Shown piece after piece: positions 1-7,085 of a stretch of 15,690 nucleotides of DNA. Position numbers and translations under genes: made by a program. Location: NCBI GenBank assembly GCA_910577415.1, contig CAJTLK010000043.1, positions 1-15,690 on the forward strand. The letters are read 5' to 3'. The notes under the pieces were generated by a model. The model was not told the DNA's origin, ran no database searches, and saw only the letters and a list, made by a program, of their open reading frames with translations. Numbering within the stretch: the stretch's first letter is position 1; the number at the start of each line of letters is the position of its first letter. This DNA comes from an uncultured Oscillospiraceae bacterium (GTDB taxonomy: Bacteria; Bacillota; Clostridia; Oscillospirales; Oscillospiraceae).

Positions 1-533
1 GCGACATCACTCCCTGGCTGGTGCCCACCATCATCGGCCTGTTCCTGCCCTTCCTGGTCATGACCGGCACCCACCACGCCCTTACCCCCATCGGTATCAA
101 TAACCGTATGACCCTGGGCTTCGATACCATCATCTATCCCGGCCAGCTGGCCTCCAACGTGGCCCAGGGCGCAGCGGCCCTGGCCGTGTCCCTCAAGACC
201 AAGGATTCCGAGCGTAAGCAGCTGACCTCCGCTACCGGCATTACCGCCGTCTGCGGAATCACTGAGCCGGTGCTCTTCGGCGTCACCATGAAGATCAAGA
301 CCAACATGATCGCCGCCATGGCCGGCGGCGGTGTGGGCGGCTTCTTCATGGGATTGATGAACACCAAGAACTACTCCGGCGGCTCTCCCGGCCTGCTGAC
401 CCTGCCCAGCTATATCGGCCTGGACGCCCCCATGTCCAACTTCTACTTTGCCTGTATCGGCGCCGCTATCGCCTTTGTGGTGGCCTTCGCCGTCTCCTTC
501 GTCCTCTACAGGGACGAGAAGGTGGGCAAGTAA
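1..533 (+). CDS. PTS beta-glucoside transporter, EIIC C-terminal part (partial, 5' end outside window)
   Basis: C-terminal end of a membrane permease of the beta-glucoside PTS family (BglF/BglP type), which imports and phosphorylates beta-glucosides. The reading frame is open from base 3 and no start is visible, so the gene enters from the left. The translation shows family hallmarks: a stretch with THHALTPIGINN, the highly conserved GITEPVLFGV segment, and a last hydrophobic helix before a short basic tail (YRDEKVGK). It stops right after EIIC, whereas E. coli BglF continues into a fused EIIA domain; here EIIA is a separate gene two positions downstream (1986-2507). The GH1 gene starts 28 nt after the stop with no terminator between, so the two are probably co-transcribed. 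The family call is firm; the exact sugar and the domains upstream are not visible. Confidence 0.9.
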   Translation, partial: DITPWLVPTIIGLFLPFLVMTGTHHALTPIGINNRMTLGFDTIIYPGQLASNVAQGAAALAVSLKTKDSERKQLTSATGITAVCGITEPVLFGVTMKIKTNMIAAMAGGGVGGFFMGLMNTKNYSGGSPGLLTLPSYIGLDAPMSNFYFACIGAAIAFVVAFAVSFVLYRDEKVGK

Positions 534-561
534 GAAATTATCTGAAAAAGGAGCCTGCGAC

Positions 562-1971
562 ATGAGATTTCCTGAAAATTTCCTGTGGGGCGGCGCCACC
601 GCCGCCAACCAGTGCGAGGGCGCCTATGACGAGGACGGCAAGGGCCTCAGCATCCAGGACGTGCTGCCCAAGGGCTTTAAGGTCATCACCGACGGTCCCA
701 CCCCGGACAACCTGAAGCTGCGGGGCATCGACCATTACCACCGCTACAAGGAGGACATCGCCCTCTTTGCCGAGATGGGCTTCAAGGTCTACCGCTTCTC
801 CATCGCCTGGAGCCGCATTTTCCCCACCGGGGAGGAGGCCACCCCCAACGAGGCGGGGCTGAAGTTCTACGAGGACCTGATCGACGAGTGCCTGAAATAC
901 GGCATCGAGCCGCTGATCACCCTGTCCCACTACGAGACCCCTCTGGCCCTGGCGAAGAAGTACGACGGCTGGCGCAGCCGGAAGATGATCGACCTCTATC
1001 TCAAGTACTGCGAGACTGTGTTCAACCGGTACAAGGGCAAGGTGAAGTACTGGCTCACCTTCAATGAGATCAACTCCATCCTCCACCAGCCCTTTATGAG
1101 CGGCGCCATCCTTACCCCCAAGGAGAAGCTGAGCAAGCAGGATCTCTATCAGGCCATCCACCACGAGCTGGTGGCCAGCGCCAAGGCGGTGAAGCTGGCC
1201 CATGAGATCGACCCCAATTACAAAGTGGGGTGCATGATCTTGGCCGTCACCATCTACCCCCTCACCAGCAATCCCGACGATCTTATTAAGGTCATGGAAC
1301 TCAACGACGACTATTATCTCTTCTCCGACATTCAGGCCCGGGGGGAGTATCCCTACTTTACCAAGCGGCTGTTCGCGGCGGACAATATTCAGCTGGACAT
1401 TACCGACGAGGACCGGGAGGCACTGAAGCACACGGTGGACTTCGTCTCCTTCAGCTACTATTCCAGCAACTGCGCCTGTGCCGACCCCACCAAGGGGGAA
1501 CCCTCGGGGAGCAACATGACCCCCGGTCTGCGCCGCAACCCCTATTCCAAGGTAACGGAGTGGGGCTGGCAGATCGCTCCCCAGGGCCTACGCTATACCC
1601 TCAACCGCCTTTATGCCAGATATCAGAAGCCCCTGTTCATCGCTGAGAACGGCTTGGGAGCCAACGACGAGCTGATCGATGACGGCAAGGGCGGCAAGAC
1701 CGTCATCGACGACTACCGCATCAAGTATATGAACGACCACTTGGTGCAGGTGGGCAAGGCCATCCAGGACGGCGTGGAGGTCATGGGCTATACCGCCTGG
1801 GGCTGCATCGACCTCATCTCCTGCTCCACCGCCGAGATCAAAAAGCGCTACGGCATGATCTATGTGGACCTGAACAGCGATGGTTCGGGCACTATGGAGC
1901 GCTACCGCAAGAAGAGCTTCGACTGGTATAAAAACGTCATCGCCACCAATGGCGGGACGCTAAGCGAGTAA
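562..1971 (+). CDS. 6-phospho-beta-glucosidase, glycoside hydrolase family 1
   Basis: Cytoplasmic GH1 enzyme expected to hydrolyse the phosphorylated disaccharide delivered by the adjacent PTS into glucose 6-phosphate and glucose or an aglycone. The 469 residues are normal length for the family. The N-terminal GH1 signature FLWGGATAANQCEGA is at residues 7-21. The acid/base Glu is E169 in LTFNEIN and the nucleophile is E362 in FIAENGLG. The start at 562 is chosen because the product then begins MRFPENFLWGG, as GH1 proteins do, with an AAGGAG site 8 nt upstream; an open frame reaching further left would overlap the PTS gene. It sits between the PTS permease and the EIIA gene, the classic arrangement of a beta-glucoside operon. 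A 6-phospho substrate is inferred from the PTS context. Any LicT/BglG-type antiterminator would lie outside the window. Confidence 0.95.
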   Translation: MRFPENFLWGGATAANQCEGAYDEDGKGLSIQDVLPKGFKVITDGPTPDNLKLRGIDHYHRYKEDIALFAEMGFKVYRFSIAWSRIFPTGEEATPNEAGLKFYEDLIDECLKYGIEPLITLSHYETPLALAKKYDGWRSRKMIDLYLKYCETVFNRYKGKVKYWLTFNEINSILHQPFMSGAILTPKEKLSKQDLYQAIHHELVASAKAVKLAHEIDPNYKVGCMILAVTIYPLTSNPDDLIKVMELNDDYYLFSDIQARGEYPYFTKRLFAADNIQLDITDEDREALKHTVDFVSFSYYSSNCACADPTKGEPSGSNMTPGLRRNPYSKVTEWGWQIAPQGLRYTLNRLYARYQKPLFIAENGLGANDELIDDGKGGKTVIDDYRIKYMNDHLVQVGKAIQDGVEVMGYTAWGCIDLISCSTAEIKKRYGMIYVDLNSDGSGTMERYRKKSFDWYKNVIATNGGTLSE

Positions 1972-1985
1972 AGGAGGAAAAGACA

Positions 1986-2507
1986 ATGGGATTTTTTGAC
2001 AAACTTCTGGGCAAGGACACTGCCGCAAATGACGGGATCGAGGCCAGGGCCGCGGCCCTGACGGTCTGCGCTCCCTTCACCGGCGCCGCCATGAAGCTGG
2101 AGGACATTCCCGACCCTGTCTTCAGCCAGGGCATCCTGGGCCCGGGCTGCGGGATGGACCCGGCTGAGGAGACCGTCTACGCCCCCTTTGACGGCACTGT
2201 CACCCAGACCACCGACACCAAGCACGCCCTGGGCGTCACCAGCGCCGACGGCGTGGAGGTGCTCATCCACGTGGGTATGGACACCGTGGAGATGGGCGGC
2301 AAGGGCTTCACCTGTATGGTGAAGGAGGGGGACAAGATCAAGGCGGGTCAGCCGATGCTGAAGTTCACCCTGGCCGACATCCAGGCCGCCGGCCATCCCG
2401 CTGTCACCGCCATCGTGGTCACCAACGCCGACGACTTTGCCGGCGTGGGGCTGGTGGCCGAGGGCACGGTGGAGCACGGCGCGCCCCTGCTGAAGCTAAA
2501 AAAGTAA
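1986..2507 (+). CDS. PTS EIIA component, glucose/beta-glucoside family (stand-alone)
   Basis: Soluble phosphocarrier of the EIIA(Glc) family: it accepts phosphate from HPr and passes it to the EIIB domain of the permease. The protein has 173 residues, the usual size. It shows the core ITGxxxxLEDIPDPVF-like region (here FTGAAMKLEDIPDPVFSQG, about residues 36-54) and the two conserved active-site histidines 15 residues apart: H80 (TKHALGV) and H95 (VLIHVGMDTVEM). H95 is expected to carry the phosphate. The start has a full AAGGAGG site (1971-1977) 8 nt upstream, overlapping the stop of the GH1 gene by one base, so the genes are tightly linked. The permease gene ends without its own EIIA domain, so this protein most likely serves it. 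A perfect inverted repeat follows. Confidence 0.93.
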   Translation: MGFFDKLLGKDTAANDGIEARAAALTVCAPFTGAAMKLEDIPDPVFSQGILGPGCGMDPAEETVYAPFDGTVTQTTDTKHALGVTSADGVEVLIHVGMDTVEMGGKGFTCMVKEGDKIKAGQPMLKFTLADIQAAGHPAVTAIVVTNADDFAGVGLVAEGTVEHGAPLLKLKK

Positions 2508-2530
2508 CAGCCGTACATTTTTGATGATAC

Positions 2531-2583
2531 GCATATAAAAGCTCCCCGCGAACCAGGACGGTTCGCGGGGAGCTTTTATATGC
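2531..2583. terminator. Bidirectional intrinsic terminator, 24-bp perfect stem
   Basis: The arms 2531-2554 and 2560-2583 are exact reverse complements around a 5-nt loop AGGAC. The stem has a GC-rich core (GCTCCCCGCGAACC) with an A-run at its base on one side and a T-run on the other, so it gives hairpin plus U-tract on both strands. It lies between the convergent PTS operon (stop at 2507) and the minus-strand gene ending at 2596, and should terminate both. Confidence 0.9.
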
Positions 2584-2595
2584 CGCCTTTGTTAT

Positions 2596-3335
2596 TTACA
2601 GCGGCCTACCGGTTTCCTTTGCCAGTTCGTAAAGCTCCCAAAAACCGGCGCGGTTTTCCTCATAGAGCTTTTCCAATATATGCGGGAGATCCGGCATATT
2701 GTAGTACTCTAAATCCAAATTTTCAAACACATTTGGAATGTACCGGTATATATTTTCCGCTATTTTCTGGGTATGGTCAATATCATTCCCATCAAAGCCG
2801 ATCAGCTTTTTATCCGTAAATATCAGCAGCCGCACATAATAAGGCCCGCCCTTGTGTCCGCGCTGGGCACATATCCAACAAATTTTATCACGGGGAATGG
2901 CGGTTATTTTACCTATTTCCTGAATAAGAAGGACGTAGGAAGGAAGTATTACGATCCTGGCGCTGTATTTTTTTATGGTGTTGCAGTTCATGGCTTCCTC
3001 ATACAAAATCTTTCCCTCGGCGGCTTCCCTGTTAATGATCTCCGCCGCTGCCTGTACAGTGGTTTCCCCAAGAGGAAGGACAAGATTTCTGCCGTTTTTA
3101 GCGGGCAGCATGGCGATCAACAGTTGGACTGCCGTGCAAAACAACATAAGCCCCGCCATAACGGCAAATATGACAAATAGCTTTTTATCCTCCGGGTCAC
3201 TTAGATCAATGGAATCTCCCACTGCAAAGTAAAGCAATGCAGAGACGCAGGAAAAAATATAAATGCTCCCAAAAACAGTTTGCGTCTTCTGGCGCCTTCC
3301 CTGATGGACTCCTGCTCTAAATATGCTTTTGCCAT
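2596..3335 (-). pseudogene. Two-helix membrane protein of unknown function, frameshifted
   Basis: I do not recognise the family. The reading is a composite. On the minus strand an ATG at 3335, with an AGGAGGGG site 9 nt upstream, starts MAKAYLEQESIREGARRRKL followed by the beginning of a hydrophobic helix. This frame soon hits a stop near 3201. The next frame continues the same helix (SCVSALLYFAVGD), has a second helix (LFVIFAVMAGLMLFCTAVQL) and runs on to 2596. A -1 shift (one missing T) in the 6-T run (A-run 3252-3257 on the plus strand) joins the two cleanly and would give about 246 residues. The remaining 160 or so residues are soluble, with beta-strand-like segments (ARIVILPSYVLLIQ, YYVRLLIFTDKKLIGF) and an acidic helical C-terminus; a PH-like fold is possible but only a guess. 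The gene is clearly AT-richer than its neighbours, which suggests transfer. It could be decayed, phase-variable or a sequencing error. Confidence 0.62.
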
Positions 3336-3384
3336 ATCGCCGATCCCCTCCTGTTCAAATGCGCTGCAAAACCATTTCGCGACC

Positions 3385-3413
3385 ATTCTATCACAAGCCC
3401 GACTGCGTCGCAA
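3385..3413 (-). promoter_or_regulatory. Sigma-A type promoter for the frameshifted membrane-protein gene
   Basis: Read on the minus strand: -35 TTGCGA (3408-3413), a 17-nt spacer, then -10 TAGAAT (3385-3390). Transcription would start near 3378, giving a leader of about 40 nt before the ATG at 3335. Spacing is ideal and both boxes are close to consensus. Confidence 0.55.
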
Positions 3414-3513
3414 GGCTTTGCATGGGGAGGGAAGATGCCGTACTTCCTTATGGCGCAGGCGGGCAAGGCCGATCCGGCCCCCGGGGCTTTTTTGGAATAA
3501 GGCAACTTTTTCA

Positions 3514-3542
3514 TTGAAAACCGGGGCGTTTGATGGTAATAT
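3514..3542 (+). promoter_or_regulatory. Sigma-A type promoter for the SGNH hydrolase genes
   Basis: -35 TTGAAA (3514-3519), a 17-nt spacer and -10 TAATAT (3537-3542), about 60 nt upstream of the ATG at 3606. The -10 lies in a 13-nt near-palindrome (TAATAT-G-ATATTA, 3537-3549), which may be an operator or chance in AT-rich sequence. The promoter is divergent from the minus-strand promoter at 3385-3413. Confidence 0.65.
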
Positions 3543-3605
3543 GATATTAGTGAGAAAATCGGGATACCCAAGATCAAAGATACCTTTTGAGGAGGAGACC
3601 AAACG

Positions 3606-6293
3606 ATGAAAAAGCGTATGCTGCCTCTGCTCCTGGCCCTGACAATGGCACTGTCCCTGGTGAGCGCGCCCGCCCTGGCCGCGGATGGGATGACATACTC
3701 GCCCAGCTCCGCCCCGGGGGCGGTGACTTCTCCCACCGTGATCGACACCGGCATCCCCGGTATGACGCTCACCGTGGGCGCGGACGAGTGGACCTACGCC
3801 GCCATTGGAAATATCGTTTCCGACAGCGGCGTGACCTATCCCGGCTACATCGTGGGCAAGGCCAATCCCAAGGTGGGAAGCGGTACCGGTACCTACTACT
3901 CTTTTGCTTTTGACCCCAGCGTGGCCGCCGGCACTTTGGAGATCATGTACCGCCTGGGCGGCGGCAAGCAGTTCTTCATTCTGGATAATGGCACGGCCAT
4001 GAACGGCTATGACGGCGCCGTCATCGACCAGACCGCCAACGCCTCCGCCACCATCATCGTTCAGGGCGGACATACCTACACCGTCTATGCCCAGGGCTCC
4101 AAGCTGCGCCTCTATGGCTGTACCTTTAAGAACGTGGACCCCGCCAGGGAATTTGCCGACGAGATCGCCGCCTTCTCCTTTGACAAGATCAAAGCTACCA
4201 ACGCCGACAAGGACCATGTGGAAGAAAACCTGAACTTGCTGGACAGCTATGAGTCCCGCTTCGGCTCCTGCGACGTGAACTGGACAACCTCTAATGCCGC
4301 GGTCATCGCCAACGACGGCACAGTGAACTGCCAGAAGATCGAGACCAAGGTCACGCTCACGGGGCATTTCCAGGTCCAGGAGAACCGGGAGTTCAAGGCC
4401 GACGTGGTCTTTGACGTCACCGTTTCCGCCGACCCTGACGATAATTCCGCCGTGGCCAAGGCCGCCGAGGCTCTGACCCTGGGCGACACCTCCTCGGTGA
4501 AGCGCAACCTGAATCTGCCCACCGCCGGCAAGCGGGGGACCGCCATCACATGGAAAAGCTCCGATCCCGCCGTGGTGGACAACGACGGTAAGGTCTATCC
4601 CGCCGCCCAGACGGACAAGACCGCTACCCTCACCGCCACCATCACCCGGGGCTCCGCCAGCGCCACCAAGGACTTTGCCGTCACTGTGGCGGGTATTGTC
4701 CCTGTGACCCTGGACTCCTGGAGCTATCAGGACCAGAGCGGCGCCACCCGCTTCAGCTATGCCCCCGGCGAGCGCCTCCACACCGTCAACGTCACCTGCA
4801 ATGCCCCCAATCCTGACCCTGACGACGCCATCTTTGTGAGGATCTGCGCCGCCGACGGCAGCGTGAAGGCCAGCCACGACTTCTCCATGGCGGAGACCTT
4901 CGCCAACATCCCCGTGGGCAAGAGCGTGACCCTCTATATGGATCTGCCCATGAACGAGGGGGACCACGTGGAGGTGATGGCCCGGAACGTAAAGACCGGC
5001 GTCACCCTGGTGGAGCCTGTCAGGGCCGACGAGACCGTGGCCGAGGGCGCGGTCATTTACGTGGTGGGCGACTCCACCGCCAGCGTCTACGGCGACGACC
5101 GCTACCCCCGGAAGGGCTGGGCCCAGCTCTTCGGCGGCTATTTCAACGGCGTCACCGTTACCGACCTGGCCCTCAGTGGCCGGGCCTCCATGAGCTTCAA
5201 GAAGGAGGCCAACTACGAGACCTTGAAAAACAGCCTGAAGAGGGGCGACTACCTTATCGTCCAGTTCGGCCACAACGACAACAAGGCCGAATCCTTCACC
5301 GACCCGGCCGGGGACCGCTTTACCGATGGCTCCTACAAGCAGTCCATGCTGGAGTATGTGGAGCTGGCCTGGGAGAAGGGGGCCAAGCCCATCCTCGCCA
5401 CCAGCATCAGCCGCCGGAAGACCTCCGACGCCAGTCTGGAGGCCTATGTGAACGCTACCAGAGAGCTGGCCTATGAGCTGAGCATCCCCTGCATCGACCT
5501 CTATGCCAGGACCAACGACTGGATCAACCAGGTGGGCCTGGAAAGCGCCAAGGATATGTTCAACTATGTGAAGAAGGACGACCCCCGCTTCATGGGCTAC
5601 GCCAACTTCTCCAGGTCCGAGTTCTACGGCAAGGACTCCACCGACGACACCCACCTCAACATCTACGGTGCCGACCTCATTGCCCAGTGGGCGGTGGAGG
5701 AGCTGATAGAGCGGGGCGTGCCTGTGGCGGCCAAGAGGAGCGACCACATAGCGGTGTATCCGCTGCCCTCCTACGCCACCGGGGCCGGCACGCCCGCCAC
5801 GCCGCCCTCCACGGATTTCAGCGCCAACGCCTCCGCTCCCGCCGCCAACCGCCCCGCCGACCTGGACAGCAGCAAGTGGTGGTATCCCGCCGTCTGCGCC
5901 GTGCTGGACAGCGGCGCCATGAAGGGCACCAACCTGGGCTTTGAGCCGGACAAAAACGTGACCACCGCTTCGGTCTACCAGACCATCTACAATATGGAGG
6001 GCGCTCCCGCCCCCGCCGGGAGCAAGACGGTGTCTGTCCCCGACGGAGCCTGGTACGCCGCCGCCCTGAACTGGGCGGCTAACGCCGGACTGTATGATGG
6101 GGCCAGCTTCACCGACGCCGACGCAAGCCGCGGTGTGGTGAAGGACGTTATGGACGCCTACTGCGCCCAGAAGGGCATTACCGTCAGTCTCTTCAAGGGA
6201 GACGAGAGCGGTAACATGATGCTGGACAAGACCCTGACCCGGGCTGAGTGGGCCCAGGTACTGGTGAATTTTGAGAACGCGAAGAAGGCCTGA
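3606..6293 (+). CDS. Secreted multi-domain SGNH/GDSL esterase (rhamnogalacturonan acetylesterase-like) with SLH region
   Basis: An 895-residue surface enzyme, probably removing acetyl esters from pectic polysaccharide. Domains in order: signal peptide (about 1-26: MKKRMLPLL, hydrophobic core, ALA cleavage site); an N-terminal beta-rich module (about 30-180) like those attached to clostridial pectin-degrading enzymes (GHTYTVYAQGSKLRLYGCTF); two bacterial Ig-like repeats of the degenerate aBig type (about 185-277 and 281-362, with VNWTTSNAAVI and ITWKSSDPAVV); a linker domain (about 363-480); the SGNH catalytic domain (about 483-710); and a C-terminal SLH-like region (about 756-895). Catalytic motifs are intact: S490 in VVGDSTAS, H556-N557 in QFGHNDN, and D680/H683 in DDTHLN. 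An AGGAGG site lies 10 nt upstream of the ATG. The small cytosolic homologue follows 5 nt downstream. The substrate is inferred from family likeness and is not proven. Confidence 0.87.
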   Translation: MKKRMLPLLLALTMALSLVSAPALAADGMTYSPSSAPGAVTSPTVIDTGIPGMTLTVGADEWTYAAIGNIVSDSGVTYPGYIVGKANPKVGSGTGTYYSFAFDPSVAAGTLEIMYRLGGGKQFFILDNGTAMNGYDGAVIDQTANASATIIVQGGHTYTVYAQGSKLRLYGCTFKNVDPAREFADEIAAFSFDKIKATNADKDHVEENLNLLDSYESRFGSCDVNWTTSNAAVIANDGTVNCQKIETKVTLTGHFQVQENREFKADVVFDVTVSADPDDNSAVAKAAEALTLGDTSSVKRNLNLPTAGKRGTAITWKSSDPAVVDNDGKVYPAAQTDKTATLTATITRGSASATKDFAVTVAGIVPVTLDSWSYQDQSGATRFSYAPGERLHTVNVTCNAPNPDPDDAIFVRICAADGSVKASHDFSMAETFANIPVGKSVTLYMDLPMNEGDHVEVMARNVKTGVTLVEPVRADETVAEGAVIYVVGDSTASVYGDDRYPRKGWAQLFGGYFNGVTVTDLALSGRASMSFKKEANYETLKNSLKRGDYLIVQFGHNDNKAESFTDPAGDRFTDGSYKQSMLEYVELAWEKGAKPILATSISRRKTSDASLEAYVNATRELAYELSIPCIDLYARTNDWINQVGLESAKDMFNYVKKDDPRFMGYANFSRSEFYGKDSTDDTHLNIYGADLIAQWAVEELIERGVPVAAKRSDHIAVYPLPSYATGAGTPATPPSTDFSANASAPAANRPADLDSSKWWYPAVCAVLDSGAMKGTNLGFEPDKNVTTASVYQTIYNMEGAPAPAGSKTVSVPDGAWYAAALNWAANAGLYDGASFTDADASRGVVKDVMDAYCAQKGITVSLFKGDESGNMMLDKTLTRAEWAQVLVNFENAKKA

Positions 6294-6298
6294 CAATA

Positions 6299-6991
6299 AT
6301 GGAAAAGCGCATTTTCTGGATCGGAGATTCCACCGTCCACTTTAACCGTGTGGACACCTGGCCCCAGCGGGGCATGGGCCAGGAGCTGGAGGCCTATCTC
6401 CGCCCCGGCGTAGTGGTCTATGACTACGCCGAGAATGGCCGCAGCACCAAGAGCTTCTGGGACCAGGGGCTTTTTGAGCCGGTGCGGGAGGCAATGAAGG
6501 CCGGAGACTTCCTCTTTATCCAATTTGGACACAACGATGAAAAAAGTGAGGACCCCGCCCGGTATGCCGATCCGGAGGCCTATCAGGAAAATCTGCTGCG
6601 CTACGTGAGTATCGCCCGCGCCGCCGGGGCCTTTCCGGTGCTCATCACCCCCCTGACCCGCCGGAGGTTTGAGGGCGGATGCCTCACTGAGAGCCACGGA
6701 GCCTACCCCGCCGCCGTGCGGGCGCTGGCAGAGCGGGAGGGCATCCCCCTCATCGACCTCACCGCCGCCAGCCGCGCATTGGTGGAGAGCCTGGGAGATG
6801 AGGAGAGCCGGGAGCTTTATATGAACTTTCCGGCGGGGCTGTATCCCAGCCACCCCGACGGCAGCGACGACAACACCCACCTGCGCCAGTGGGGGGCCTT
6901 CCGCTTTGCCGGACTGGTGGCCGACGGGCTGAAGGCCCTGGGCGGTATTTACACCCAGCTTCTATATGATCCCCAGCGGGATAAAAAGTGA
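6299..6991 (+). CDS. Cytosolic SGNH/GDSL hydrolase (rhamnogalacturonan acetylesterase-like)
   Basis: A 230-residue single-domain esterase with no signal peptide, so it probably acts in the cytoplasm on imported acetylated oligosaccharides. It holds the full SGNH set: S11 in WIGDSTVH, the Gly block (AENGRSTKSF), H78-N79 in QFGHNDEKSED, and D191/H194 in DDNTHLRQWG. It is clearly related to the catalytic domain of the preceding gene, and its start lies 5 nt after that gene's stop. No good Shine-Dalgarno is seen (only AAGAAGG inside the upstream coding sequence), which points to translational coupling. The pair suggests stepwise deacetylation outside and then inside the cell. A terminator follows at 7008. 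The fold is certain; the substrate is inferred. Confidence 0.88.
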   Translation: MEKRIFWIGDSTVHFNRVDTWPQRGMGQELEAYLRPGVVVYDYAENGRSTKSFWDQGLFEPVREAMKAGDFLFIQFGHNDEKSEDPARYADPEAYQENLLRYVSIARAAGAFPVLITPLTRRRFEGGCLTESHGAYPAAVRALAEREGIPLIDLTAASRALVESLGDEESRELYMNFPAGLYPSHPDGSDDNTHLRQWGAFRFAGLVADGLKALGGIYTQLLYDPQRDKK

Positions 6992-7007
6992 ATTTTTCAA
7001 AAATCAG

Positions 7008-7038
7008 CCGCCGGGGATGACTGCTCCCCGGCGGTTTT
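7008..7038 (+). terminator. Intrinsic terminator after the SGNH hydrolase pair
   Basis: A 10-bp GC-rich stem (CCGCCGGGGA 7008-7017 with TCCCCGGCGG 7025-7034) with a 7-nt loop TGACTGC, followed by TTTT. It starts 16 nt after the stop at 6991. Confidence 0.85.
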
Positions 7039-7067
7039 GCGTGAAAACCCCCTTTGGCGGGTATACT
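7037..7067 (+). promoter_or_regulatory. Possible promoter for the Rieske oxidoreductase gene
   Basis: A good -10 TATACT (7062-7067) lies 18 nt upstream of the ATG at 7086. The best -35 candidate, TTGCGT (7037-7042), is 19 nt away and overlaps the end of the upstream terminator. Because a terminator precedes this gene, a promoter is needed here, but spacing is poor and the leader would be very short. Confidence 0.3.
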
Positions 7068-7085
7068 GCCGGAGAGGTGATAAAA

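Noticed and set aside
3477..3493. GC-rich palindrome followed by TTTTTT as a terminator upstream of the esterase gene
   Set aside because: The stem would have only 4 pairs with a 3-nt loop, and no plus-strand gene ends before it.
3201..6296. A minus-strand open frame of 1031 codons opposite the secreted esterase gene
   Set aside because: It is antisense to a gene with intact SGNH motifs, signal peptide and SLH-like region; its translation is a Gly/Val/His-rich low-complexity shadow typical of GC-rich genes. Only its last 45 or so codons are real, as the start of the frameshifted membrane protein.
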